A stretch of DNA of 64,000 nucleotides from Sanghuangporus weigelae (taxonomy: Eukaryota; Basidiomycota; Agaricomycetes; Hymenochaetales; Hymenochaetaceae). The DNA is taken from NCBI GenBank assembly GCA_033182465.1, contig CP137321.1:248001-312000 (forward strand), written 5' to 3'. The notes below the pieces were generated by a model. The model made no database searches. It was not told the origin of the DNA and saw only the letters and a list, made by a program, of their open reading frames with translations. This document shows, in pieces, positions 1 through 15,886 of the stretch (its first letter is position 1; each line of letters opens with the position of its first letter). A program made the position numbers and the translations under genes.

Positions 1-141
1 TCGCTCTACCATTTTTTCTCCTCTAGTATCTATCTCAAACAAAAGAAAACAGAGCTGAGGTTCGCCACACAGCATATACACGACCCCCCTTTTTTTACAA
101 CCGAGACTATCGTACATGTCGTTCTTGTATCCTACACCAGT
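1..141. other. Left window edge
   Basis: This is the 3' flank of the HOM2 gene on the minus strand. It shows pyrimidine- and purine-rich runs and nothing coding. Confidence 0.4.
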
Positions 142-1352
142 TCACACCTGTATGAGGCCCTTTGCGATAGACAGCTCGGCGTTCATGATGCTGCTTGTAG
201 CGGCGCCTATACAGACATTGTTTGCCAATACGACGAATTTGATATCGAGGACGGGACATTGCCGTACACGGCCCACAGCAACGCCTGATCCCTTCTCGTA
301 GTCGCGATCGAGTCGTGGCTGTGGTCGATCCGGAGCATCGTGCAGGACTATGGGCGTCCGGGGCGCAGAGGGACACCCCAAGTGTCGCGCTTCAGTCGTG
401 AACTGTTCTAGTGCTTCGCGCACCTGCTGCGGACTCGGCGGCGGGCGCCGCACAAACCGCACTGAGACAGTTTCCAAATGCCCATCCAGCACAGGCACCC
501 GATTGCACGCCGCAGATATTCGCAAGGGATGCGAGGCGTGCATGTCGAACGTCCTGGGTGTCGGCTGTCCCGGTAATCGGCTCGCCTTCGTCTTATCATC
601 CGCATCGGCAACGATACCGCCAAGAATTTTGAGCACTTCCCACTGGATCTTCTCTTCTTCTCCAGAAATGTAAGGGACGACATTATCGAGAATATCAAGA
701 GAGGGGACTCCGGGGTACCCAGCCCCTGAGATCGCTTGCATAGTTGTTACGAGGACTGCGTCGAGAGGCCCGAATGCCCGCTCAAGAGCGGCCAAAGGGA
801 CGACGACACCTGTCGTTGAGCAGTTAGCATTCGTCACTATGAAACCGCGTTGCAAAGGTGGAGTGTGCAAAGAGCGCTGGTACGGGATAACGGCGAGATG
901 TGAAGAGTTCACGAGCGGAACGAGTAAAGGGACGTCCGGGTCCCGTCTATGATTTTTCGAATTGGAGAACACCGCGAACTCAGCCGCTCTAAACGCAGTC
1001 TCTAAATCGCCCAAATCAGACCGCTAATTCATGAATAATCCACGACTTGTGCACCAGCTTACGCACCAATATCTCCTGCAACACTTGCGTCAAGACCCGA
1101 GAATATCACAACACAATCTGCGAAATTTTGGGGCTCGCATTCTTTTACCACAATCCCTCGAACATACGAGGGGATCGGTTGTGATAACTTCCACTGTACG
1201 ACTTGCTGGTATGGTTTACCGGCTGAGCGAGGCGAGGCACCCAGTGCATGCACGACGAAAAAGGGGTGGTCGCCGAGCAACGAGATGAAGCGCTGACCGA
1301 CGGTTCCTGTTGCGCCGAGGACACCGACTTTTAGTTGACGCCCCTCGAGCAT
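142..1352 (-). CDS. HOM2: Aspartate-semialdehyde dehydrogenase
   Basis: The enzyme reduces aspartyl-4-phosphate to aspartate semialdehyde with NADPH, the second step of the pathway to threonine, methionine and isoleucine, in the cytosol. The N-terminus LKVGVLGATGTVGQRF is the NADP-binding Rossmann motif. NANCSTTG carries the catalytic cysteine, and RRDPDVPLLVPLVN and HPLRIS-type segments follow the family order. Two exons (1067..1352 and 1001..142) join across a 65-base intron to read DIETAFRAAEF, giving 381 residues, close to the roughly 365 of yeast Hom2. The start is the first ATG ahead of the Rossmann strand. It is divergent from RRP43 across about 540 bases. Family assignment is secure; the exact start is slightly less so. 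Confidence 0.93.
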
Positions 1353-1891
1353 GTTGACTCGGAGGAGCGAGAGGGAAGAAGGTAAGTACGAGTGTATGCG
1401 GTTATGTAACCATAACGTGACTCAGACCACGGAGTCTGAATAAGAGTGGCAAGGCTGAGCATGCCTGACCGATGCTTACTGGACATTTGCTGACCACAGT
1501 CGTCACGGTGTGGGTTATTCGATAGATGATATATTTAAGACCTTGCACGGAATTCATACTCTGAAGGATACCACTGGCATTCCTTATTACAGAAAATCTC
1601 GAAGCAAAGCAAAGCACTACGAAGTGTGTCCGTCGCGCATGACTTGATTGCTCCCAATTCTCGAGAAATAGTAGTATACTCTGCAGTACTGGTACTAGTG
1701 TCTGCACTAAAAATGTGCTTTGCTTTGAAAATCTTTTGGCGATCTTCCTCTATACGGGATTTGTATAATAATGTCGTCTGAATACCGAATAATAGAACAT
1801 AAGTATTTCTATCTGTAATAATCGAATCAAATTTCATTTCTGTGAAGACGCGTTTTTTGAATCGCGTTTGCAATTTTTGAACCTGACCGCC
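1353..1891. promoter_or_regulatory. Divergent intergenic region, HOM2 / RRP43
   Basis: About 540 bases separate the start codons of two divergent genes, so this must hold both promoters and 5' leaders. Open frames here on the minus strand are short, overlap one another and show no recognisable domain. I see no clear binding-site motif. Confidence 0.5.
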
Positions 1892-3109
1892 ATGACCTCC
1901 GTCGCGTCAACCTCAGGCTCAGGCTCTGGCTCCATCCCAAAACAAAACGTAGACATAGAGCTACAAGCAGAAACCTTCCGTCGCCTTCATCCTCGCACAT
2001 ATCTAGAACGGTTTCTCAACGAGGGACTCCGTCCCGATGCACGAGAAGTCGGAGACTTTCGTGATGTCAGCGTAAACGTTGGTGAGTACGTCCAAAGCAA
2101 CTCTCTGACGCGAGGAAGGGAATACAAGAACGAACTGAAGGAAAGCTATTGTTTTTCTTGATTCGACGATGATGATGTAGGCTCGATATCAACCGCTGAT
2201 GGGTCGGCGCTGGTGAGACTGGGGAGTACGACAATCGTGTGCGGTGTAAAGGCAGAGATAGCAGAGCCCGAATTGGACAGCCCGGAGGACGGTTTCCTTG
2301 GTAAGTGTTTCGTCTAGCTTACAAGTACATAAATCCACTAAGTAATCGATCGTGTAACGGAACAGTACCGAACCTCGACCTCCCAGCTATCTGCTCGCCA
2401 AAATTCAAGCCCGGTCCGCCAGTCGATGAGACACAGGTGCTGTCTGAGCGTCTATACGATGCCCTCATTTCGTGCGTGCATCTCTCCACTGAGAGTTAAA
2501 TCTCATTAAACTCAGAAGCTCTAGATCCGACATCCTTGATCTATCATCACTATGCATCCAACCAGGGAAGTCCGCATGGGTGTTGTATGTTGATGCGACC
2601 TGCATCAATTACGACGGCAACGTCTTCGATGCGGCTCTCCTTGCTATGATTGCCGCTCTCAAAAACAGTACGCCTCGCATGCTTAACTTTCCTACGTAAT
2701 TCATGCTGATGAGGTGCACGTCCAGCTCGGCTACCAAAAGCACGATATGAAGACACGGGTCGAACGATCTGCTCTCGAAAAGAAAAATCTGCATTACAGC
2801 TGACGAAATCACCAATCGCTATCTCATTCGGCATCTTCGACTCGTACGTCTTTCGTTACACTTCTTCAGCGGAGCTAAGAGTATTTCTGAATCAATAATA
2901 GAACACACATCTTAGCGGACCCGTCTTCTTTCGAGGAGCCACTCCTTGACACCACGATCACCGTACTCGTCGATGAAAATGCCCGGCTAGTGTCCGTGCA
3001 GCAGTCCGGAGACGGAGCTTCGAGCGCACAGGACAGTATACTACATTGCATCGCAGCCGCGAAGAAACGAAGAAAAGAGCTGGCGGAAATAATTGACGGT
3101 ATATGTTGA
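1892..3109 (+). CDS. RRP43: Exosome complex RNase PH-like subunit RRP43 (EXOSC8)
   Basis: This is a non-catalytic subunit of the hexameric RNase PH ring of the RNA exosome, which degrades and trims RNA 3' ends in nucleus and cytoplasm. The N-terminal [16 protein letters not shown] and [19 protein letters not shown], then [20 protein letters not shown], are the first RNase PH strands. [20 protein letters not shown] is the diagnostic RRP43/RRP42 segment. The coding sequence is split by several short introns, including ones after DVSVNVG, after PEDGFL and near 2510-2565. I place the stop at 3107-3109, after EIIDGIC. It converges on SMC5 with about 150 bases between the stops. Rrp42 and Rrp45 are the close alternatives, but the start and overall order fit RRP43 best. 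Confidence 0.85.
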
Positions 3110-3256
3110 TAGTAGATTAGATTACAGCAAACAAAACGTGGACGTTCTACGATACCCGAAGTATTGAAGGGACCTCATTGCGAAGGATATACTTGTGGTA
3201 AATTATTGGGAAAGATGTCAGAGAAAAAGTCTGAGTATCGAGACGCGAAACGGATA

Positions 3257-7841
<4,585 letters not shown>

Positions 7842-8140
7842 GATGGCGGTCGGAGGAACGCGTTCACAAAAGACGCGTTTCTTCCATAATACGCGGTTCT
7901 AACTCCGATTGCTTATGTAATTTGGTCTCCTCGCGTAGATAGGGCAATGTCATCATCCAAAAGGAATGCAAGATAAATCACTTCAATCTTCCAGGAAATT
8001 TGTTCATATGGTTCAAAACACCTTTAAAATCTGACTTGGATACCGACTGATCATTCCTGAAATCGTATCGCAATCTACTGTCTAAAATAGTATCATTTTG
8101 CAACACAATACCTCACTCTTACAGCATGCAGATCCTTCGA
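7842..8140. promoter_or_regulatory. SMC5 upstream region and ITPA downstream region
   Basis: Roughly 300 bases lie between the SMC5 start and the ITPA stop, both on the minus strand. The stretch is AT-rich near 8000-8120. I see no open frame or clear motif. Confidence 0.4.
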
Positions 8141-9006
8141 TTAGTGTTGATCCTTCAAATATGATCGCAGAAGCGAAAGCGCTTTGGATCTATGGGAGAT
8201 CTTATTTTTCTCCTCCTTGCTCATTTCTGCGTATCTAGAAAAGACGAACGTTCGAACACTAACTGAATGATATAAATTGGAACTTTGCTCACGTTTTTCC
8301 AGCTCCCTCCGCCTCGAAGGCGCAGTCCCAGCCGAAGTCCTGAGGTCCTCGGGGAAGGACAATCTTTCCGTATGTCTTGCCTTCGAAAAGTATGGGTTCT
8401 GTGCCTGGACCAGCACTGTATGCGAAAGTGCATACGGCATAGGCTTCTGTTGTAGGAAAGCCTTCCAGAAGCGTGCTTAGACCTATTATACTCAAATGCG
8501 CTGGTAAGTATGGAATGAAACAACAAAACAGACGAACCTACCCGCAGGACCGAGAGCCTTTAGGAAATGCTTGATATATGGGCCAGGTAAATCGTTCATA
8601 GCTTTGAAGCAAAGTGCAACGTCCTCGGTGATACAAGGTCCGCCGACCTTTACATCGTCAATAAGAAATAAATCGAAATATTTGGTCTGATATTTACCAG
8701 CTCCGCTGCGCGACGGCATTTTTCCCGTGCGACTTCCTGGGTTGTTCCTTGTAATTCGGGCACTGCCAGTGCATCGAAATGATCAATCTTGTAAGAATCC
8801 AGTCATGATTGAATCCCTTTCACCATCCAGATCTCTTGACTCTATTTCTATCGGAGAAAACTCGTTTGAGCCGTCAGATAATATTGCCCGAACCTCCTTG
8901 AGTTTATTCGCATTTCCAGTGACGAAAACTACAATTCGAAGAAAGATTATGTAGACTACAGCAAAGGAGATATTCAAAGGAACTTACCTAACGTTCTTTT
9001 TGCCAT
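8141..9006 (-). CDS. HAM1: Inosine triphosphate pyrophosphatase (ITPase/HAM1)
   Basis: The enzyme hydrolyses ITP, dITP and XTP to monophosphates, cleansing the nucleotide pool. Exon 1 is only 19 bases (8988..9006). Removing the 59-base intron (8929..8987) gives [19 protein letters not shown], the family's phosphate-binding N-terminus. Later segments [47 protein letters not shown] and [16 protein letters not shown] are the canonical HAM1 blocks (the last holds the SHR motif). At least three more introns are present. Choosing 9006 as start rather than the in-frame ATG at 8977 is decided by this splice, because only the spliced form gives the conserved N-terminus. Length is about 190 residues, as usual. 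Confidence 0.93.
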
Positions 9007-10270
9007 ACTGATGGGATAGTGTGGATGCTAATAAAGGGAATTCAGGTTTGAATGGACCCGGCCAGTATATATAATAATCAGAAATAGAGTTCAAAAATTC
9101 TGACTCATGAAAGGAAATTGTCGCGAGTGACTCGGAGGTGACATGCGTGTCGAACATGTTCTTTCTTCTCACTGTGTGTGGGGAAGATGTTCGCTCATTT
9201 CGCTGCAAGAACTTGACTTGAACGATACTGCTTTACAACAACTCGCATTTTGGTGACCATATGTTTTTTCTTGTCGGTCGAGGAAATCGATGAAACACTA
9301 GTAGATGAGCCATGCATGATGAAGAAATGCAGGTTCCCGTAGTAATTCATCAGTGTCAGATAGGCTCTACGAAGCAATTCGGTCATTCCGTCACGGTATG
9401 AGACGTTATCTGCGAACTATGTTCTGTTCCATGTAATCAAGGTGCGAACGATCATGTAATCGGAAATTTTCTTTGACAAGCGAGTTATACTCTTACTCTT
9501 CTACAACACAAGGTTTCCGATCCGAGAAAGTACTCCTGTTTGTGTCGTGATTTCCCGTCGCGTATCCATTTGGACGATCGGGCCAGGCAATTGGTGCTTT
9601 CTGAAGTGTCCATTTGTGCAGTGGAAGATCCAGTTTCATCGGAACAGAAGCTGGAATTTGTTTCTCATCAACCCCATGACCTTGATGGACTCTCTCGATC
9701 TGCTATGCTTCTAAACTTTCAATCACGGCGCACCTTTCTTGCGATGACTATTACGTCTACTCTGCACAAGCAACAACAGTTATCACAAGCAATTGTTTTG
9801 AAGCGGCTTTCCCACTGGTGTGCTCGAACAAATTTCACTGGCTATGTGATTTCCTCAATTGACGAGAGTTTCATGATTCTTTTCTGGGGGTTCTCAATAG
9901 AATATCTTCAGAAGCACATAGTGAAGAAGAATCCCTCGTTCTCGTGCTTCTCAGGTCTATTTCTGTTAGCATTTGAAGTCAGCCACAAAGCAAATTGCGC
10001 CGCATTTCTGAGAAGTTCTCCCGCGCTCGATCATGATCGTCGGAGCAGATTAGTTACCGATCCAGTTGGCCTTCTACACTTTGTAGTTTTGTTTCGGACA
10101 ATCTAATACCTGATTAAGTCCTGTCTCCTCCGTCGATATCGTTCTAAATTTCATAATTATGTAATGAAGTATCTGAGGCATCACGTGCTTTACGCGTCGA
10201 ACACGCGTTCCAAGCACGTGCATTGTTTCCTCATCCCGACGACAGGTTAGACGACGTGAACAGAGCCATC
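9007..10270. other. Divergent intergenic region, HAM1 / EMC6
   Basis: Apart from the doubtful ORF described separately at 9540..10106, this stretch holds only short overlapping frames on the minus strand (about 8984-9390) without recognisable motifs. It must contain the promoters of HAM1 and EMC6. Near 10183-10220 the sequence is palindrome-rich, with two GCACGTG/CACGTG-like cores (10183-10190 and 10215-10221) that resemble E-box sites upstream of EMC6. Confidence 0.35.
9540..10106 (+). CDS. Doubtful ORF, no recognised family
   Basis: This is an uninterrupted 188-codon frame between HAM1 and EMC6. I do not recognise it. It is rich in Ser, Phe and Leu, has one possible hydrophobic stretch near residues 145-170, and has no domain motif I can name. 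The frames on the opposite strand are interrupted, so it is not simply the shadow of a visible gene. In an intron-dense genome an intronless orphan of this kind could be chance or a decayed gene. Treat it as a candidate only. Confidence 0.2.
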   Translation: MCRDFPSRIHLDDRARQLVLSEVSICAVEDPVSSEQKLEFVSHQPHDLDGLSRSAMLLNFQSRRTFLAMTITSTLHKQQQLSQAIVLKRLSHWCARTNFTGYVISSIDESFMILFWGFSIEYLQKHIVKKNPSFSCFSGLFLLAFEVSHKANCAAFLRSSPALDHDRRSRLVTDPVGLLHFVVLFRTI

Positions 10271-10768
10271 ATGGCATCGACAAAGGACGAGTCAGCGCGC
10301 CTCATTTATGCTCCAAATGTTGTCCACAATAGTGCGCTCAGTACCGTCAAGTTTCTTGCCTCGTGCTTTGCAGGGGCCGTCGCCGGCATACTGGCGCTGG
10401 AGAACTGGCAGGGCTTCGCCTTCTTCGCAGCATCAATTCTCTTTACCACCGCATGCATCTACGTTGTTGACTGTAAGGGACGACCAGCAAAGTATATTCC
10501 CGGTGGCGTTAAGGAGTTAGCGAACCCTGGGCAAGATAACGTATTCTCGTTTGTACTGGTCTGGACACTCTTCTATGGTGAGTCGTGCTGTCCGCACAGA
10601 CGATCATTGACCCCTGTTTCTTCGCAATGCTCTCGTCTGTCCTCTTGCCGTTATCATCGACTGATATTGACTTATAATTTTCAGGCATTGTGCATGGTAT
10701 CTCTCTTTCCCTTGGCCATGCTTAAACACAATCACCTGATGAACTTTCTCAATGCAGTATACGATTGA
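10271..10768 (+). CDS. EMC6: ER membrane protein complex subunit 6
   Basis: EMC6 is a small membrane subunit of the EMC insertase, which places tail-anchored and multipass proteins in the ER membrane. The protein reads 109 residues with VVHNSALSTVKFLASCFAGA, a first membrane segment, GFAFFAASILFTTACIYVV as a second, and DNVFSFVLVWTLFYG leading to a third. The ending FYGIVHVYD is the family's conserved C-terminus. It is only obtained from three exons: 10271..10577, a 12-base exon 10685..10696 and an 11-base terminal exon 10758..10768. Phases agree throughout. An upstream in-frame ATG at 10223 would add 16 residues that do not look conserved, so I prefer 10271. Confidence 0.92.
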   Translation: MASTKDESARLIYAPNVVHNSALSTVKFLASCFAGAVAGILALENWQGFAFFAASILFTTACIYVVDCKGRPAKYIPGGVKELANPGQDNVFSFVLVWTLFYGESCCPHRRSLTPVSSQCSRLSSCRYHRLILTYNFQALCMVSLFPLAMLKHNHLMNFLNAVYD

Positions 10769-11392
10769 GAAGGCATTCTTTGGGGTTTCATTGATAGTCG
10801 GGACAGCATTTTCGGCAACTTTGCATTGGCTAGAGACATGTATAGCAAGACTACTTCTCATGCCTGGCGCTGAAAGAACCGATCGATCGGAATATCAATT
10901 ATTGTGGGTTTTGCCGACTTGTTATATGACAACAGAGGTACCGTAGTCGCAATTCTCGATCAATGCCCGATCTCTGCGCGCCAGTAGTCTTGTGCCGAAG
11001 GTTCCGAAATGAACTGCACAGTCTCGTTTCCTCATTGCCCAAGACCAAAATTGGAATCCATGTACCATCAAGGCCTCGGCGACCGACAAAAACCCTTCTA
11101 GTCACGTCTTCTGGTGCATCCCAAGCTCCGTGTTTCCGTTCGCTGCGGTCGAAGGTGAAAACTTGATACATAGAACAAGTGGGAACGACTTGTACCTTAT
11201 CCGTCCTTTCCCGAAAGGAAGGCCGCGTGGATTGCCACATGGTCTTCCTGTGGCAGTGGTTACCGAAGCCCAATGAAGCAGTCCATAAACGGAGCCGGAA
11301 GCTCAGAAATGCTCATACATAAGAATGACTGAATCTCTTTCTGCACTGTTCCCATCAACTGTTTTCCCCTTTCCTGTTCTCCTGGATCCACA
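10769..11392. other. Intergenic, EMC6 to DUF6593-like gene
   Basis: About 620 bases lie between two plus-strand genes. The minus strand carries a 124-codon open frame (10899..11273), rich in Arg, Gly and Thr, with no recognised domain or splice partner. It is unsupported as a gene. The end of the stretch should hold the promoter and leader of the next gene. Confidence 0.35.
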
Positions 11393-12151
11393 ATGTCAGC
11401 TACTGCACAATGCGTTTTGTTTCAGTTCGGCTCCGACCCTATGAATTTTCAGTTTGAGGACTCGCAAGAACGAGTGGCTTTTACGTCGTAAGTATTCCAT
11501 ACCTCTCTCATCACTCGTTCAACAGAATCCCATGGAAATTCTGCTGTTCAGAGCGAAGGTACGAAACAAACGGACGACCCGCCTCGGTTCTGTGCAAACT
11601 ACTCATTTCCTTGAAGGTGATACAGGTGCCGAATGTTATAGTTCAGTTGACTCGACATGACGAATGGGCTTCTCAACATCCTGGTATAATGGGTCCGCGG
11701 AACGCGTTTTTGTATTTTGGCCCGTCCAACTCACCTGGGCAAGTTGCTTATGGGAACGGTGAACGAGTTCCCATGCCGTATTACTTGCGGAAGAAGAAGG
11801 ATGGAAGCAAGTGCGTTGGGGTGTTCTATTCTCGTGTTCATCAGCGTCTCATTAATTAGCGTAGTTCACGATACTTTAACGCCCAAGGAGGGAAGGAGTT
11901 TAAATGGAAGACCGTCTCTTCTCAGAGAATGGAGGTCAGTGGTATCGTGACGGATTTTTATCTCAGAACCTCATTGTTTCCCCTATCAGCTCTGTGACTC
12001 ACTAAATGTATATGCCGTGTGGGAGAAAGCCCCGCCGGGTCTTGAACATGACGCTCAAATAACATTATCGGCTACCAGTCTAGTGTTCGTAACAGAGGTC
12101 TTGACCACCCTCACGCTCAATCTCGTTGCGAAACGATTGGACTTTTGGTGA
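11393..12151 (+). CDS. DUF6593-like fungal protein, function unknown
   Basis: I assembled this from four exons by eye: 11393..11487, 11526..11810, 11865..11934 and 11990..12151. All junctions are GT-AG and phase-consistent, giving 203 residues. The middle reads IMGPRNAFLYFGPSN and RVPMPYYLRKKKDGS. It is followed by SRYFNAQGGKEFKWKT and NVYAVWEKAPPG, and the protein ends in a hydrophobic VFVTEVLTTLTLNLVAKRL. That pattern, a beta-rich body with a K/R-aromatic 'grid' of short strands and a C-terminal helix, resembles basidiomycete DUF6593 proteins, whose function is unknown. The exon model is convincing; the family label is from memory of the pattern and less sure. It converges on the TPR gene downstream. 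Confidence 0.55.
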
Positions 12152-12603
12152 CCGCTGTGACAATGACATGATCTTCACTGAATGCGCCGCCGCCACTATC
12201 GCAAGCACACTATTCTTTTGTCAACGAGGAAACGAGTTTGATGTGTGTTCTTTTCCCCTTTAACTCACCTGTTCGGTCCAAAAGTGATGATTTGCACGAA
12301 CCCTTCCTGCCTGTGTCTACTCTCACGCAGAACGACCTCGGCGATGTTCTAATTTCTTTGCGATATGTATACAACCGACATTTATATCATCATCATCATC
12401 TGTGTCTACACGTGCTTGAACTTTCACTGCAAGTCGTCCAATCTCCCCACAAACTCGCGTGCTTCGTCTGGGAATATGGCGCGATCACACAGGGCCGCTG
12501 CGATGATCTTTTACATGACCCAGTCCCTAAATCCGGCCCTTTCTCCCTCGAACCTTGCTTCCCGCATTTCTCGCCGCAAACACGCAACAATGCTTTACCC
12601 GAA
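12152..12603. other. Convergent 3' intergenic region
   Basis: About 450 bases lie between two convergent stop codons. Pyrimidine-rich runs and a short ATCATC repeat (about 12386-12400) are visible. Plus-strand frames here run into the antisense of the TPR gene and are not supported as genes. Confidence 0.35.
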
Positions 12604-15457
12604 CTATTGCTTCAATTCTTCCAGTAGCTCAGCGAGTCGCGACCAATCTGGGTCATCTTCAAATGCATCTCGCGTACGTGCCATGAAAGTTCGGACGATG
12701 CTTCGCGCCTGCATTCGCCATTTTCCAGTACGGGTCAGCCCATCGTTTTCTTCCGTCTCTTTGTCTCGTTCTTCGGCCCGAGACCCGAAATTACGCAGTA
12801 TGTCAACGACCTCCTCAACCTCGCTGATAGCCTCGAGCCATTTTGTCTTATCAATTGCATCGTTCTTTTCCATCTGCGCTGCTGGACTTAAGCGATATGC
12901 GTCCAGGTAGTATTTCACTGCGTCGGACCACCGCTCTTGTGACGCAAGCACTCGCGCGTATGTACGATAGATACGCTGAGAGGAGACTCTAGGGAGTATC
13001 ACACGCTCGAAGAGGTCCAGGACACGTGGACGAAGGCCCTCGCCTTCGTTCGGAGACATGTTGGTGCCTGCTGGGGCCGATCCTATATTATCAGTTCCCT
13101 CAGACCCCTCGTTCGTTTTGCGGTCTGGCGCCCGTAGGACTGCATCAACAAGCCGGTCGAGAACGTCTTCATCTACGGCCTCCACTCCGACCTTTGCGGC
13201 TCGCTCTTCGACCACTCGCGCTTGCGCCCGAGCAGCCTCTGCGAACTCCCCGACATCCATCGCGACGACCATGTAATTCATCCACATCCGCCAGTTATCA
13301 AAACTGTGCTTCAATCCCATTTGGAGAGCGCGGAATGCCAGAAGCTTATTGGAAAGGGGAATTGGCCCACGTGCGCCTGTTTTTTGAGACTTGGAAGATA
13401 AATTTGTTTCAGTAACACTACAAATTATCTAGAGATGGACAATTGATATTTACCTCTTCTGTGTGATCATCCCCTTCCTTGCTCTTATCAACGGCGTCAG
13501 TAGAGTTCATATTCAGGTACACAGTTGCTAAGTTATTCCAACTTTCTCCGTCTTCATCGTCAATGGACACACAACGGGCAAATGCAACTCGTGCTTCTTC
13601 CCATCGCTCTTCGCGAACGCAGGCGCATCCTAGAATGAACCAGGGACGAGTCAGTAGCGGATTGATCGCAGTACCCCTTCTCAAGCACTCGATGGCTTTG
13701 TCAAATTCGCCATGGGAGTAGTAGTAACCGCCCATCGACCGCATCGCTCTACCAGACTTCTGTCCTGAGACCTCCCAGGCGCGCGTGTAGTGATCTACAG
13801 CATTTTGAGGTTCCAAATCCCCGAGCAAACACCAAAGCTTGGCTTCTCGAGCGGCGTCCAATACAGGACGACGGCGCTCATTGATCGCTTTCCCGCGCTG
13901 TACCACGGATTCCGACTCTTCCTTCCTACCCTCAAGGAGATCTCGTACGATAGCAATACCCTTTTCTGGGCGCTCAAGTGATTGCCAACATTTCACTGCT
14001 TCCTCCCACATTTCCAGCCGCTCGAAGATCTCCAGCGCAGAACGGACGACGCCGAGGCTAAGGAAACGCATTGCGAGCTCCCTCTCTAACTCCCACTTGC
14101 TTGGCATAGGCAAAGAGTGGATGTATAGAAGTCGCTCAGGAAGTGACGAAGCTGCGGTGGGCATCTGGTCGATGAGCGCTTGCAACTGGAGTGTGGACCG
14201 TTCAACGGTGCGAGTGCGTTCTGCCTCTAGGCGAGATCGCAGAAGAAGCGCCATTGTATGAACTGACCAATTCTGAGGGTGTGAGATGACTCGCTCGACG
14301 TAGGGCTTCATCTGTTCTGTAGTGAGCCCGTGCGCAGGAGAGGTATTCTTCACGTTCAAACATAGTGAGAGAAGAATGCATTGGTCAAGCGGATGTAACG
14401 GTGGTTGCGCCGATGGATCTAGATGGCTGAGTTTCGAACCAGGTGCCCCTGCCGAGGAGCTCGTGAACTGAGTTCTCTCGAGCAACGTATCATCGTTCAG
14501 CGCAAGAGTTTCCGGGACCACACTAGCCTCTTTTCCACCAGTTTGCAAATTTCCGGGGGAGGACGAAACGCCATCAGCGCTTCCTTCGGTCTCACCCGTG
14601 TCTTCGCCTCGCTCCGTACGACTCTCCGCGAGCAAAATGAGTTGACTAAGCTCCGTTTGCTGGAATTTCGTGCGCTTCCCGAGCGCGCCGGTCAACTCGT
14701 ATTCAAGACCGGTATGGTGTGCTGCACGAACGAAGAGTTCTGCCGCTATCTTATCCTGACCGGTGCGATGGGCCAATAAACCATGTTCTAGCGATAGGCG
14801 GCCCGCCAGATCTCTATTAGATGCAATGTCTGAATAAAGAGACTCAAGGGAGTCAGTCAAGGATGATGGTACCGGAACCGCCTCGTCTAGAACGTGTTGA
14901 TGTATGCGGGCCGTTCGGAGTCGCCACCACGACGCCGCTTGGCATATAGTAAATGAATAATCAAATAATATTTGAGCGAGTCGTAGAAATGTCGCCGATT
15001 TTGCTAGATGATACGCGGGCTCTCCTCCATATGCCAGCTCCGCTACAGCCTTGCGGTTCAACAGCTCTTCGGACGAAGTATCAGACGAAATCGAGTATGA
15101 ATTCAGTAGAACATCGCTCGGTGTGACCTTCAAATCGGGTCCGGTCCAGTTGACTTGGAGAAAAGCATGTAAACAAGCGACGCCAGCGACAAGGCGGAGT
15201 AGTTCCCTGTCTTGCACGGATGACTGGCCCGTTTCTTGGAAACAAAACCAAGCCTCTAATGGATGTTCAAACAGTCCGTCTACTGGGAGATGGATTCTGA
15301 GTAATGTTTTTATTGGCTCCGAGGTCAACACCTCTTTCAGGTGTCCTTTGACTGTTGTCTGAGCGAGAGAATGATTAACAGAATTAGTAGTTCCAATAGC
15401 ATCGTCCCATTGCCCAGTCAGAAGAGACTGTTCTATTTTGCTTAAAGACGAGGTCAT
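12604..15457 (-). CDS. EMW1: Tetratricopeptide repeat protein, TTC27/Emw1 family
   Basis: This is a 929-residue protein in two exons (13454..15457 and 12604..13389). The 64-base intron between them joins HTEE to SQKTGARGPIPLSNK. The C-terminal half carries TPR units, for example KLWCLLGDLEPQNAVDHYTR, RAMRSMGGYYYSHGEFDKAI, RPWFILGCACVREERWEEAR and DGESWNNLATVYLNM. FDNWRMWMNYMVVAMDVG follows in exon 2. This order is that of yeast Emw1 and human TTC27, essential proteins linked to cell-wall integrity in yeast and to assembly of snRNP components in animals. Start is the first ATG (MTSSLSKIEQSLLTGQW). A loop near residues 285-330 is low complexity. Confidence 0.88.
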
Positions 15458-15886
15458 TTTGAAATGGGAGTCGAAGACAAGTCACGAATCGGCATCTCTG
15501 TGCCGGAAATTTTTGATCGATCATCATTCCAAATGCGGGTGAACGAAATTTACAAACCTTCAATATATAACTCAAAACTTTCACCGCTTGGGTCGAACTC
15601 AAACGAATGAAGTGGGTATGCTATTGCGAGTAGATACACAGTGCCGAAAACAAGCGAAAACACTAGAACAAAAGAAGAGGTCGGATAAGATATCGATCGA
15701 AGCCACCGGGAAAACTCGAGGGGATACACATAGCATTGGCATGGAATATGAAACAAGTTTCGTATAACAGAGGTCCATGAAGAAAGAAGAGAAGAAAGCG
15801 AAGGAACACGTATATGCAAATTACTTAAATCCACGGCAGACAAAAAAAAAAACGAATAAGATTTGAAAAGCTCTTTGTGAACCCGA
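15458..15886. promoter_or_regulatory. Upstream region of the TPR gene, downstream of the Boi-type gene
   Basis: About 430 bases lie between two minus-strand genes. A 12-base A run at about 15841-15852 sits just past the Boi stop. The 115-codon minus frame across this stretch (15550..15897) is hydrophobic but has no recognisable family and no conserved start. I do not support it as a gene. Confidence 0.35.

Noticed and set aside
12238-12910. Two long plus-strand frames (129 and 181 codons)
   Set aside because: They run into the antisense of the TPR gene and the convergent spacer, and have no motif of their own.
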